Origin: Bacteroidota bacterium
GTDB lineage: Bacteria; Bacteroidota; Bacteroidia; Bacteroidales; VadinHA17
Direction of reading: 5' to 3'
NCBI GenBank assembly: GCA_003250475.1
Contig: QKGI01000008.1
Location: 1-63,095, forward strand
Length of the DNA: 63,095 bases
The notes beneath the pieces are model-generated. The model was not told the origin of the DNA. It worked only from the letters and a program-made list of their open reading frames with translations, and made no database searches. Position 1 is the stretch's first letter; every line of letters starts with the position of its first letter. The position numbers were made by a program, and so were the translations under genes. Below, piece by piece: positions 37,947 to 46,431 of this stretch.

Positions 37947-38858
37947 CTATTTAATGAATTTATAGGTAAGACCAACGCCTATAACTTCTTTGAACTGTGC
38001 ACGCTTGCCCAGAACCGGCTCACCCATGGAACCTTCGTCAATCTTGATAAGAACATCATCGTCATATAAAAGGAGCGTATTTACTGTTGCTGAGATAAAC
38101 TCATTGACCTTGAGCACCAAAAGTGCCTCCCAGCTCACATCTATATTCTGAGGATTCTTCAGGTAATTGGTAAAAAGATCAAGCTTTGTAAGGAAGTTAA
38201 CGTTCTTCATTAATTCATCCTTCTTGTATGAGATCACGGCATAGGCGCCCATCTCTGCCCTGAACCTCTTCCCGGGCTCGACGCCGAAGGCGCCTGTCGA
38301 TGACAGGTAGTCGTCTGTCACGATTGTATTCTTGGAGGTCAGGGGAGAGAGAAAGAGAGAAAGGCCCGGCCCGGGTTTGTAATCCATACCGGCGGAGAAG
38401 ACCAGGTATGCCGGAGCGAGCAGATCAGATATTTTTACTTCCGTGTCAGGATAGTTATACCCGGCATCCATCTGTGTCCTGAAGTTCATCAGACCCGAGT
38501 AGAACCACTTTTCGGTTGCCTGTCTCCCATATTTGGACTGGAGTTCAAACCTGTCGTCAGTCTTGACCCAGCCCAGGTCATTACCTTTTTGCAGCATCTT
38601 ACCGTAACCTATGGTCAGGGTATTGTCCCATGCTGATTTTCCCTTCTTAAGGTTTGCAGCCAGGTTGACAAGGCCGTTAATTGCCACCGAGTTCTGTCCG
38701 CCGGCAGCCCAGTTAGTAAACGAGTTCTGTGACATATTGAGTGATAATACACCACTTTTGTCCCACCCGTTAAGGGTGTCCGGATCCTGACCTTTTAACC
38801 CTGACATCGAGCCTGTCAGCAAAATGCATGTTAACAATGCAATAATTTTCTTTCTCAT
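37947..38858 (-). CDS. DUF3078 outer-membrane-like protein
   Basis: The 303-residue protein has a signal peptide (ending near GLKGQ) and the DUF3078 pattern, including LSLNMSQNSFTNWAAGGQNSVA. It then shows alternating strands with aromatic girdles through to a C-terminal GVGLTYKFIK, typical of a small beta-barrel. The family is largely confined to Bacteroidota and its function is unknown. It is separated from the upstream DUF4197 gene by a hairpin at 38901-38917, so it probably has its own promoter. Confidence 0.85.
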   Translation of the reverse strand: MRKKIIALLTCILLTGSMSGLKGQDPDTLNGWDKSGVLSLNMSQNSFTNWAAGGQNSVAINGLVNLAANLKKGKSAWDNTLTIGYGKMLQKGNDLGWVKTDDRFELQSKYGRQATEKWFYSGLMNFRTQMDAGYNYPDTEVKISDLLAPAYLVFSAGMDYKPGPGLSLFLSPLTSKNTIVTDDYLSSTGAFGVEPGKRFRAEMGAYAVISYKKDELMKNVNFLTKLDLFTNYLKNPQNIDVSWEALLVLKVNEFISATVNTLLLYDDDVLIKIDEGSMGEPVLGKRAQFKEVIGVGLTYKFIK

Positions 38859-38900
38859 ATCATTAATACATTAAATATTTGCATAAAAAAGAATTACTTC

Positions 38901-38917
38901 CCTCTTTCAGAAAGAGG
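38901..38917 (-). terminator. Hairpin after the DUF4197 gene
   Basis: CCTCTTTC and its complement GAAAGAGG are separated by one base. On the minus strand the hairpin is followed after ten bases by a run of six Ts. It could end the DUF4197 transcript. The T-run is a little far away. Confidence 0.4.
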
Positions 38918-38935
38918 CTAAACAGCAGCCATTCA

Positions 38936-39688
38936 TCAATTGTCAAGTGAACCGAAGACCTTTTGCAGCAGGGGAGTGACCCTTGCCGAGACCTCCTTTC
39001 TGATCTTCAGCTCCTCACCCTCCATCTTAAGAAAAACACCGTCAAGGGCTTTCCTGGTCAGGAAGTCATCCAGGTCTGTGGTTACAGGTTTGAATCCTGC
39101 CAGTTTTCCTGCCATACTGTTAGCTACGCTGTTCCATTTGCCGGTAAGGGTAGTCCATGACTCCCGGGCCGAAATACCTGCTATTATCTCTTTGCCGGTA
39201 GAGGTACTTATTTTTGGTTTGTACAATGCATATAGATCATTCCATGTGGTGCTCTTAAGGTATTGGGTGGCAGCGTTATCCGCACCATGAAGGATGTTAT
39301 AGCCGTCTGTTATGGTCATCTGCATCACAGAACTGACAAAGATCGGGGCAACTTCCCGGGCAGCATCTTCAGCAGCCCTGTTTATGCTTAAGACAACATT
39401 CTCAAGAAGCTGGTCGCCACCGGGTATCTTTCCTATGTTATCGACAATGACCTTCGCCTCATCGGGAAGGAGGATCTTTACAGACATATCACTGTAATAC
39501 CCGTTTTCAGACGACAGTTTTGCCGCTGCATTCCTGGCACCCGTAGTCAGGGCTTCCTTCAGACCGTTGACAATATCACCGTCAGTAAGTGCCTGCACTG
39601 TGGATACCGTTTCAAGGATGGTCTTCATCTGTGCACATCCTGCTAACAGCATCGCAGCCAGGATAATCATTACAATTCTATTCTTCAT
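38936..39688 (-). CDS. DUF4197 lipoprotein
   Basis: The 250-residue protein starts with a lipoprotein signal (MLLAGC, Cys18) and the rest matches DUF4197: GLKEALTTGARNAA, DEAKVIVDNIGKIPGG, RAAEDAAREVAPIF, and TDLDDFLTRKALDGVF. The family is helical, widespread in Gram-negative bacteria, and has no proven function. It lies 24 bases after the small membrane protein at 39713 on the same strand. Confidence 0.88.
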   Translation of the reverse strand: MKNRIVMIILAAMLLAGCAQMKTILETVSTVQALTDGDIVNGLKEALTTGARNAAAKLSSENGYYSDMSVKILLPDEAKVIVDNIGKIPGGDQLLENVVLSINRAAEDAAREVAPIFVSSVMQMTITDGYNILHGADNAATQYLKSTTWNDLYALYKPKISTSTGKEIIAGISARESWTTLTGKWNSVANSMAGKLAGFKPVTTDLDDFLTRKALDGVFLKMEGEELKIRKEVSARVTPLLQKVFGSLDN

Positions 39689-39712
39689 CTTTATCTTTTT
39701 TTTTCGGATTAA

Positions 39713-40123
39713 TCAGATCGCCTGGTAAGGGATAAGGGTTTGTTTTTCCTGATCCGGGTCTCTTATATCCAGTATCTCTATCACAATATACTTACTCATA
39801 CCTCTCCAGGGCAAAGGCTTTATATATTCCCTGTAACGCAGTTCAACGAATTTGCCGCTGGCTCTCTCGAGCATGACGGCGAGACTGTCATCTTTAATGC
39901 TGAAGTCAAATTCGTTGCTCTGTATGGCACCGGGCAGGGGAGTTTTAAAACCGGTCTGTATGAGCTTGCCTTCCCATGTCTTGAATATATATCCTTTCCT
40001 GACGAGGTAATTCAGATCGCCGGCTTTGACCCCTTCACCGAAAACAAAGTAATGCCGCCACCAGAACATAAGGGCGGCAACGAGCAACAGGATAAGCAAC
40101 CCGATCCTGAGAATCTTTTTCAT
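39713..40123 (-). CDS. Small membrane-anchored protein of unknown function
   Basis: The 136-residue protein has an N-terminal transmembrane helix (about 5-21). The remainder, including FGEGVKAGDLNYLVRKGYIFKTWEGKLI, looks like a small soluble beta-rich domain facing the periplasm. I do not recognise the family, although this sequence style is common in small conserved Bacteroidota proteins. It stands between the coiled-coil gene at 40247 and the DUF4197 lipoprotein. Confidence 0.65.
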   Translation of the reverse strand: MKKILRIGLLILLLVAALMFWWRHYFVFGEGVKAGDLNYLVRKGYIFKTWEGKLIQTGFKTPLPGAIQSNEFDFSIKDDSLAVMLERASGKFVELRYREYIKPLPWRGMSKYIVIEILDIRDPDQEKQTLIPYQAI

Positions 40124-40246
40124 TATTGGCAGATTGTTATGTTCAGTTTAAACTCGAAAATTATTTTACGGAATCAACAGGTTACCTCCCGGGATAAACC
40201 GTTCCGGGCCAGTCTTTTGTATTGCAGTAGTTATGATATGACGGTT

Positions 40247-40567
40247 TCAGTCGTTCTTCCCGTCCTCCTTCTCACTTAGTTTATCTTTCACCTCAGCGAA
40301 AGTAGCCTTCATAGTGTCCCAGATAGACTCAGCCCCATCTTTCACTGAATCCCAGACGTCAGCGCCTGATTCCTTCAGATCATTTAACCTGGCTCTGCCC
40401 TCCTCCAGCTTAATTTCCAGTTTGTCGATCTGTTCATCGTACTTAAGCTTTGTTTCAGCCGAGGCACTCTTTGCCCTCTCTCTTAGCCTGTCAATGTCAG
40501 CTCTCCATTCATCAAGCTGATCCTGGAATCTTTTCTGATAGGTTTCTTTCTGTTCCTGGTTCTCCAT
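40247..40567 (-). CDS. Small coiled-coil protein
   Basis: The 106-residue protein starts at ATG 40567; a TTG 36 bases upstream is also open but precedes no conserved residue. It is almost entirely charged helix (about 30% Glu/Asp and 20% Lys/Arg), with heptad-like spacing to residue 70 and an amphipathic tail rich in DSVKDGAESIWDTMK. There is no signal peptide. It resembles short stress-related coiled-coil proteins, but I cannot assign a function. Confidence 0.6.
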   Translation of the reverse strand: MENQEQKETYQKRFQDQLDEWRADIDRLRERAKSASAETKLKYDEQIDKLEIKLEEGRARLNDLKESGADVWDSVKDGAESIWDTMKATFAEVKDKLSEKEDGKND

Positions 40568-40611
40568 GGTCCTGATATTAAAGTGTTGGTAAATCTGTTT
40601 CAAAACAACAA

Positions 40612-41511
40612 TCAGTAGAGCCTGACTGTATTCAGCTTGTCAATGAATGTCTGGACAACAGCCTGTTGTGCATCGATCTGTAATCTCATTGCATCCTGCT
40701 CCTTTTCGTTTTTGGGTATGGAGCGGTCTGCCTGATCAATGTCTGACCTGGCTTTACGTATCTTGCTTTCACTTTTGCCAATATCTCTCTGCAGGCTCTT
40801 TCTTCTCTTCTCCAGATCCTTTATCTGCGCTGCCATGGCATCCCTGCCCGGGCCGACAGGCATGGCAATCATTTCATTGTTCTTGTACATTATCTCATTG
40901 GAGAGGAGATTTAGTTCATTATTCCTGACCAGGAGTTTCTCCTGTTCATCATTGACTGTGTTTCTCTTGTTCCTGGCTGTCTTTTGTGTTTTGGATTTAT
41001 TGGACTCAAGGCTGTTAAGGTCCCTCTTGAGTTCATTCAGTATCTTTTCCTCTGCGGCAAGCTGCGACTTGATAACGTCTATATACTGTTCCCTGGCAAA
41101 CTCCTTAAGTGTATTCTTGGCAGCTGTAAGCAACATATCCCCGGATGACTGGTCAAGGTACTGGTTCTTTTTCAGCTCCAGCACCACAAGAAGCCTGCTC
41201 AGGGTGTCTTCATTCAGAAGCCGGCTGTAGATGTTTACAGGTGTGGAAGAAACCTGTTTGACACTCGCACCGAATATGCTCATCTCACCGTTCTCAGTCT
41301 GTACTTTTGATTTGGTACCGGTCTCCTGAAGCTTGATCCAGTTTTTTAGAACATCATTAAAATCGGCCTCAGGGATCGTAATGTTAAACCCCGGGTATAG
41401 ATAATCACCTATCCTGACACTGTCTTCGAATACTAATATCGGCTTCTGTCCGTAAATCGCCGGCATTACCGTCAGTATGGCAAGGCTGATAATAAGTAAA
41501 CGTTTTTTCAT
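40612..41511 (-). CDS. Exported coiled-coil protein of unknown function
   Basis: The 299-residue protein has a signal peptide (ending near AIYGQ), a small N-terminal beta-rich part (about 25-110, with ITIPEADFNDVLKNWIK), and a long coiled coil from about 125 to the end, rich in Lys, Glu and Asn. I do not recognise the family. The coiled coil suggests an envelope structural or spacer role. It is the last of the small envelope genes before the amino-sugar region, separated by 65 bases from the patatin gene. Confidence 0.6.
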   Translation of the reverse strand: MKKRLLIISLAILTVMPAIYGQKPILVFEDSVRIGDYLYPGFNITIPEADFNDVLKNWIKLQETGTKSKVQTENGEMSIFGASVKQVSSTPVNIYSRLLNEDTLSRLLVVLELKKNQYLDQSSGDMLLTAAKNTLKEFAREQYIDVIKSQLAAEEKILNELKRDLNSLESNKSKTQKTARNKRNTVNDEQEKLLVRNNELNLLSNEIMYKNNEMIAMPVGPGRDAMAAQIKDLEKRRKSLQRDIGKSESKIRKARSDIDQADRSIPKNEKEQDAMRLQIDAQQAVVQTFIDKLNTVRLY

Positions 41512-41576
41512 TGCTAATTTAGTTTAGATCAACTTCTAAAGATAACAAATATCCGGCGAAATTGCTTACCGCCGGC

Positions 41577-42470
41577 TCAATTATCTTTAGTGCTCACGGC
41601 TGTATGATCGCTCAGGCCCAATGCTTTCCTTGTCGCTGTCTCACCCGCAGAGATAATCTCGGAAGCCTTGTAAAAATCATATGTGCCAAATGATTCCCGG
41701 GAAATATGAACCATTATGTCAATACTGTGATTCCTGAGGGTCAGCGATGCAATCTGGTTAAGCATTATACTTATACTACGGGTATTGAGATTGAACAGTC
41801 CTATCTCGTCCTGCCTGTTTACAGGTACATGTTTGTCTGTCTTGGAGCGAAGGCTTCTGATCCTTTTCAGGTAGGTGCTGTCTTCTTCTGTTATTTCCGT
41901 TGTCTCCGGTTGTTCATGGGGGATATCGGCATTGACATCCACAACAGCAAGAATATCACCCTCGTTACGCACTACCCTGTTTATAGGAATAGGATTTACC
42001 AGTCCTCCGTCGACAAAATAGTCTTTTCCTTTTCTAAACGGCTGGAAGACAGTAGGAATTGAAATGGATGCCCTGATGGCATCGAACAGATTGCCTTCGG
42101 TAAAGACCTTCTCCGTACCCTTTGTCAGATTTGTTGCAACGGCGCAATAGGGAATCCGGAGGTCTTCAATTTTGGTTACCGGCACTATCTCCTTCATTCT
42201 GTCAATAACTCTTTTGCCTTTGACAAATCCCTTGCTGCTCAATGTAACATCGGTAAGTTTCAGTACTTCCATTACATCGAGGGTCCTTACCCATTCCTCA
42301 AATTCCCTTATCTGTCCTGAGGCATAGATGCCTCCCACGAGGGCGCCCATCGAAGTGCCGGCTACAGAGGTGATGTTGTATCCCTCGTTCTCGAGCACTT
42401 TAATAGCACCTATGTGGGCGAAGCCTCTGGCTCCGCCGCTTGACAATACCAACGCAACGTTCTTTCCCAA
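41577..42470 (-). CDS. Patatin-like phospholipase (TTG start)
   Basis: The 297-residue protein is a patatin: LVLSSGGARGFAHIGAI supplies the oxyanion glycine loop, GTSMG has the nucleophile Ser40, and VDGGLVNP gives the partner Asp154. It should hydrolyse acyl esters of membrane lipids. The start must be TTG (42470), because the codon immediately upstream in the same frame is the TAA that ends the UroD-like gene. The two genes therefore share one frame, separated by a single stop codon. There is no signal peptide. Confidence 0.85.
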   Translation of the reverse strand: MGKNVALVLSSGGARGFAHIGAIKVLENEGYNITSVAGTSMGALVGGIYASGQIREFEEWVRTLDVMEVLKLTDVTLSSKGFVKGKRVIDRMKEIVPVTKIEDLRIPYCAVATNLTKGTEKVFTEGNLFDAIRASISIPTVFQPFRKGKDYFVDGGLVNPIPINRVVRNEGDILAVVDVNADIPHEQPETTEITEEDSTYLKRIRSLRSKTDKHVPVNRQDEIGLFNLNTRSISIMLNQIASLTLRNHSIDIMVHISRESFGTYDFYKASEIISAGETATRKALGLSDHTAVSTKDN

Positions 42471-43502
42471 TTACCTGTTCGTTTTAAAGCTGTTTTTCAG
42501 AAGCTCACCTGCCAGCGATCCGAAGAACATCAGGTTTTTCCCGGGTGTTCCCGGTGTCACCTCACATCCGGCAGAGAGAATTGCCCGCCCGGCAGCCTCC
42601 TTGAAGAACGACATGCTGGTTTCTCTTATAAGCGTCTCGTCTCCATCCTGTATCACGGAAACGGGATCGCATTTCCCGGCGAAGACCTGTCGCCTGCCCA
42701 GCAACCTGACATCTTCATGTACTGAGCCTGTTCGTTGATCAATATCCACAATATCAGCTCCTGTCCTGATCACATCTGCCAGTATTGCCGATATATTACC
42801 GCAGATGTGAATCTTGGCATAGGCACCCAGCGAATGGATATGATCAACCAACGCTTTCTCGCGTGCGAAGCAGAACTCGTTATATAGTTCAGGAGAGATC
42901 AGTGAGCATACGGAATCACCTATGCCGATGCAGTGGGCACCGGCTTTTACCTGTGGCGTAATGAATGACATTGCGTTTTCAGTGATGATATCCAGGGCTT
43001 TGTGCACCTGTTCAGGATATTCATACAGGTCTGTCATTGCCATGTTTATATCCCTTATGTCACAGTACTCTGCAAGCGGGCCTTCAACCCATCCGCAGAT
43101 AAAGATACTGTCTGCGGTACTGTTCCTGTACTCTGTTATCTCGGCGACACGTTCTCTCATCCGCACATGGTCCTTATAGCCGAGTACTTTCAGCCGGTCA
43201 ATGTCACCGGCTTCTTCGATGGCATGACGCACTACCTTGGGGAGATCATTTTCAGGGTAGGAGAGAATATTACCGTATGCTTCGGCTTCAGCCCAGGGAT
43301 CTGACATGGTATTTACCCAGTCTGACCTGAAATCAGATGCACACCTGATGTTTGCACTGCACTTATGTGCAGCGCTCAGGCAGAAATCCCTGTACTTCAC
43401 TCCGGCATGAAGTGCTGCAAAGCGCATGAGGATAGGATGGAACGGCAGGCGGTCGGCTTCACTTCCCTCGATAAAAGCTATTGTTCTCTCCAGTGAATTC
43501 AT
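42471..43502 (-). CDS. Uroporphyrinogen decarboxylase-fold methyltransferase (MtaA/MtbA type)
   Basis: The 343-residue protein belongs to the UroD superfamily but looks like the corrinoid-dependent methyltransferases rather than heme UroD. It has an HIC motif (His232, Cys234) and a third cysteine, Cys313 (SAGCEV), the same HxC...C zinc-ligand pattern as MtaA and MtbA. The GTPGKN end segment also fits. Such enzymes move methyl groups between a corrinoid protein and a thiol. It is unusual inside an amino-sugar operon, 15 bases after the SIS gene. The substrate is unknown. Confidence 0.72.
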   Translation of the reverse strand: MNSLERTIAFIEGSEADRLPFHPILMRFAALHAGVKYRDFCLSAAHKCSANIRCASDFRSDWVNTMSDPWAEAEAYGNILSYPENDLPKVVRHAIEEAGDIDRLKVLGYKDHVRMRERVAEITEYRNSTADSIFICGWVEGPLAEYCDIRDINMAMTDLYEYPEQVHKALDIITENAMSFITPQVKAGAHCIGIGDSVCSLISPELYNEFCFAREKALVDHIHSLGAYAKIHICGNISAILADVIRTGADIVDIDQRTGSVHEDVRLLGRRQVFAGKCDPVSVIQDGDETLIRETSMSFFKEAAGRAILSAGCEVTPGTPGKNLMFFGSLAGELLKNSFKTNR

Positions 43503-43517
43503 GATTCTTTGGTTGCG

Positions 43518-44279
43518 TTATACTCCTGCTATCCTGCTTTTGTACACTGCCAGTGCTTCGTCGAGTCGCTCCCTGGCGGTGGTGTCACCCGGCACATTAT
43601 GACTCGGGTGAATGTACAGCTTTACTCCTCTGTCGGCAAGTATCTCGGCAACAGTTGTGACGGTCATCCAGACACAGGTCACAAAGGCCATGGTCGAAAC
43701 AGGCCCGATCTTATCCTTGTGGTTTTTCAGGGTGACAGAAGCATCTTCCAGGGGTGCACAGGTGTCAACGACGATATCAGCTATGTCAAAGATCGTCTTG
43801 CCTGAAGAGTGCCTGGTCTTCTTTCCTTCGGCGGCAGCGGCAGACCCGAATACCACAACCTTCATTCCTCTCTTTTTGGATTCCAGGGCTATGTCAATGT
43901 TCACATTGTTTATGCCGGAATGGGAGAAGAGCCACATCGTGTCACGCTCATCGAAGGTATATCCCTTCATTATCTCCACCCCGTATCCTTCCACTCTCTC
44001 CAGGAAGACAAACTGGTGAACACCCATCTCACCTGTTATATGGGTGAAGAAGCTGAGGGGTATCTCTATGATAGGGTGAAATCCTACAAAGCCACCTATC
44101 CTTGGATACATCTCCTCAATGGGAAGAGTGGCATGCCCGCACCCGAAAGTGTGAACCCAGCGGCCGCATTCAATGGAGTCAGCCATAACCGTGGCGGCCC
44201 TCCTGATATTATCCATTTGTGTTTCTTCGATCCGAGACATTACATCTCTGGAGTTTTTCAGCCATTCCAGTGCAAGCAT
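43518..44279 (-). CDS. SIS-domain sugar-phosphate-binding protein
   Basis: The 253-residue protein has a SIS (sugar isomerase) domain: VHTFGCGHATLPIEEMY near residue 45 and LFSHSGINNVNIDIAL in the middle, then VFGSAAAAEGKK. It resembles the UPF0309 group of phosphosugar isomerases/binding proteins. It is next to NagA, a ROK protein and an MFS transporter, so it probably handles an amino-sugar phosphate. It starts 21 bases after the MFS gene ends. Confidence 0.78.
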   Translation of the reverse strand: MLALEWLKNSRDVMSRIEETQMDNIRRAATVMADSIECGRWVHTFGCGHATLPIEEMYPRIGGFVGFHPIIEIPLSFFTHITGEMGVHQFVFLERVEGYGVEIMKGYTFDERDTMWLFSHSGINNVNIDIALESKKRGMKVVVFGSAAAAEGKKTRHSSGKTIFDIADIVVDTCAPLEDASVTLKNHKDKIGPVSTMAFVTCVWMTVTTVAEILADRGVKLYIHPSHNVPGDTTARERLDEALAVYKSRIAGV

Positions 44280-44300
44280 AGTATTCAGTTTTATTTATAT

Positions 44301-45464
44301 TTATTTGTTCAGGTTTAATCTTCTGAAGATAGCGGTTGCCAGTATGACCAGGATAGCCAGTTCGGCAAATGTAAATGAGGTAAGGTGTCTAATCCCGAAA
44401 TTCTCAGCCACCAGTCCCATTGAATAATTTACTACCATGTTGCCCATCAGTGCAATAACCAGTACAAAGCTGAAAGCTGTTCCTGAGAGATGCGGGTACC
44501 TGTTGCCGACAATACCGAGCATTGTCGGGAAGCTTGCCGCCAGTCCTGTCCCCAGGAGAAAGAGCCCGGCTGCCGCCGGTATCATCGTGCTGCTCAGCCG
44601 GAAAAGGATGAGAGCCGCCATGGTGATGGCAAATGACATGTAGAGCAGGGTCTTCTCCGGCAGATGTCTTAATACGCTGCCTATCAATAATCTCATTACG
44701 GTCATGCCGGCTACATAGATCGACAGACCCATAAGTGCCGCTTCCTGAGGAGCAGATATACTCTCCATAAGATAGGTCGTGGTCCAGTTGTTTACCAGGC
44801 CCTCAAAGGCGCTCTGGAAGAAGAGGAAGAAGGCTACCAGGAGAAGGGTTGTATCCTTTAGCAGCATCCCGACCTGTTTGATTGATATGCCTTCAGCCTG
44901 TTTGGCAGGAGGGAAGCTGACAATTATGTAAATTACTGCTGCTGCCAGAGCCAGGAAACCCGTAGCCGACACGATAGCCTGAAAGTCAAATGACTTTTTG
45001 AGAACGCTGAGCAGCAACGGCATGCCCAGGGCACCGATCCCGAAGAATACCCCCAGGAGGCTCAGATCGGCACCCTTGCCATTAGTGCTGATGTCTGCAA
45101 CAACGGCATTGGTGGCTCCATTGATGGCACCTCCCCCGAGACCGAAGAGGAAGACGGAGACTGTGAGTACCCAGGCAGTATGAGTGAAGGCTAGTCCTTC
45201 AAAACCTGCAAACATAAGCAGGGCAGAGGTAGCCAGCAGTATCCGGTATCCGTACCTGTCGCCTACAGGTCCGAACAGCAGTGATCCTGCTATTGTGCCT
45301 ATGGGCAGTATTGAAAGGAGTGCACCTGCCTCTACGGCGTCAAGCGAGTGTCTTATTCTCAGGTCCGGGAGCACTGCCCCAAGCAGGATAAGGCCAATGC
45401 CAAAAAGGAGCATTCCCAGGCATGCTGACCAGAAAATAAGCTTTCTGCTATACGTAAGGTTCAT
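44301..45464 (-). CDS. MFS transporter
   Basis: The 387-residue protein has 12 hydrophobic helices with MFS motifs (FGPVGDRYGYR between helices 2 and 3). It lies 12 bases after the ROK gene. Given its neighbours, it is likely to import an amino sugar or sugar derivative, but sequence alone does not give the substrate. Confidence 0.8.
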   Translation of the reverse strand: MNLTYSRKLIFWSACLGMLLFGIGLILLGAVLPDLRIRHSLDAVEAGALLSILPIGTIAGSLLFGPVGDRYGYRILLATSALLMFAGFEGLAFTHTAWVLTVSVFLFGLGGGAINGATNAVVADISTNGKGADLSLLGVFFGIGALGMPLLLSVLKKSFDFQAIVSATGFLALAAAVIYIIVSFPPAKQAEGISIKQVGMLLKDTTLLLVAFFLFFQSAFEGLVNNWTTTYLMESISAPQEAALMGLSIYVAGMTVMRLLIGSVLRHLPEKTLLYMSFAITMAALILFRLSSTMIPAAAGLFLLGTGLAASFPTMLGIVGNRYPHLSGTAFSFVLVIALMGNMVVNYSMGLVAENFGIRHLTSFTFAELAILVILATAIFRRLNLNK

Positions 45465-45476
45465 GTTGACGTTCTG

Positions 45477-46427
45477 TTATCCAATATTATTCATTGCCAG
45501 GAAGCCGGCTCCATATACCCCGGCATCACCTGCAAGAGATGAAGGCTCAAAGCTTACCTGTTTGATGCTGATAGGTTGTGCCCATTTTACCGCTTCCTGC
45601 ATTATGGCCGGTAAAAGCCCGGCAGCCGGTCCGAAGACACCGCCGCCGAAGATTATCTTTTCAGGGTTGAACAGGCTCACGAGGTTGGCGGATGCCATAC
45701 CCCAGTACTCCACGGCACGCTCAATGATCCTTGATGCCGGCGCGTCGCCCTTATCCCAGGCACTGAAGACATCAGCTGTTGTCACCTTCCCGGCTCCTGT
45801 TCTGCGTAATGCTCCTTCATACTCTGCGTGTTTTGCCAGATAATCGGCAGCCTGACGGGCTATTCCTCCACCTGATGCATAATACTCGAAATCGCCGCAG
45901 ACAGCATACCTGCTCTCAAATGAGCCCGATAGGGCCATCCAGCCGATGGCTCCTGCGATGTCACTGGCACCGCGCAAAATATCTCCGTTCACCACTATAC
46001 CCGCCCCGATACCTGTACCGACTGCCAGGTAGATGGCATCTTTACAGCCTCGTGCATTACCTTTCCATATCTCTCCGGAGATGTAACATGCCCTGTCGCT
46101 CTCGATGATGACAGGTATATCCTCAGCGATGGTTTTTACCTCTCTCAGAAGGGGGTAGTCATCCCATCCCGGGATGTTGGGCGCCCAGACCGTTCCCCTG
46201 GCCCTTCTGCTTATTCCCGGCACGGAGATACCTATCGCCTCCACGGCATCACCCTGCCTGGCTGCTTTAGACAGCATCAGTGCTGCAGTAACGGTGATTA
46301 TCTTCCCTACCTCAGCACCCTTTCTCTCATCAAGGGTCAGTGTCTCCCTGTCTTTTATGTTACCTTCACGGTCGAAGAGCGCAAAGGCGATCTTCGTTCC
46401 ACCCAGGTCTATTCCCAAGATTGCCAT
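45477..46427 (-). CDS. ROK-family sugar kinase (N-acetylglucosamine/mannosamine type)
   Basis: The 316-residue protein starts at ATG 46427, four bases after NagA's stop. A longer frame from 46457 would overlap NagA. It has LGIDLGGTKIAFALFD (phosphate loop), the AVGTGIGAGIV region and FNPEKIIFGGGV. The family zinc cluster CGxxGC is missing: the equivalent stretch reads VCGDFEYYASG. There is no helix-turn-helix N-terminus, so it is a kinase rather than a repressor. It would phosphorylate the sugar before NagA deacetylates it. Confidence 0.85.
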   Translation of the reverse strand: MAILGIDLGGTKIAFALFDREGNIKDRETLTLDERKGAEVGKIITVTAALMLSKAARQGDAVEAIGISVPGISRRARGTVWAPNIPGWDDYPLLREVKTIAEDIPVIIESDRACYISGEIWKGNARGCKDAIYLAVGTGIGAGIVVNGDILRGASDIAGAIGWMALSGSFESRYAVCGDFEYYASGGGIARQAADYLAKHAEYEGALRRTGAGKVTTADVFSAWDKGDAPASRIIERAVEYWGMASANLVSLFNPEKIIFGGGVFGPAAGLLPAIMQEAVKWAQPISIKQVSFEPSSLAGDAGVYGAGFLAMNNIG

Positions 46428-46431
46428 AGTT

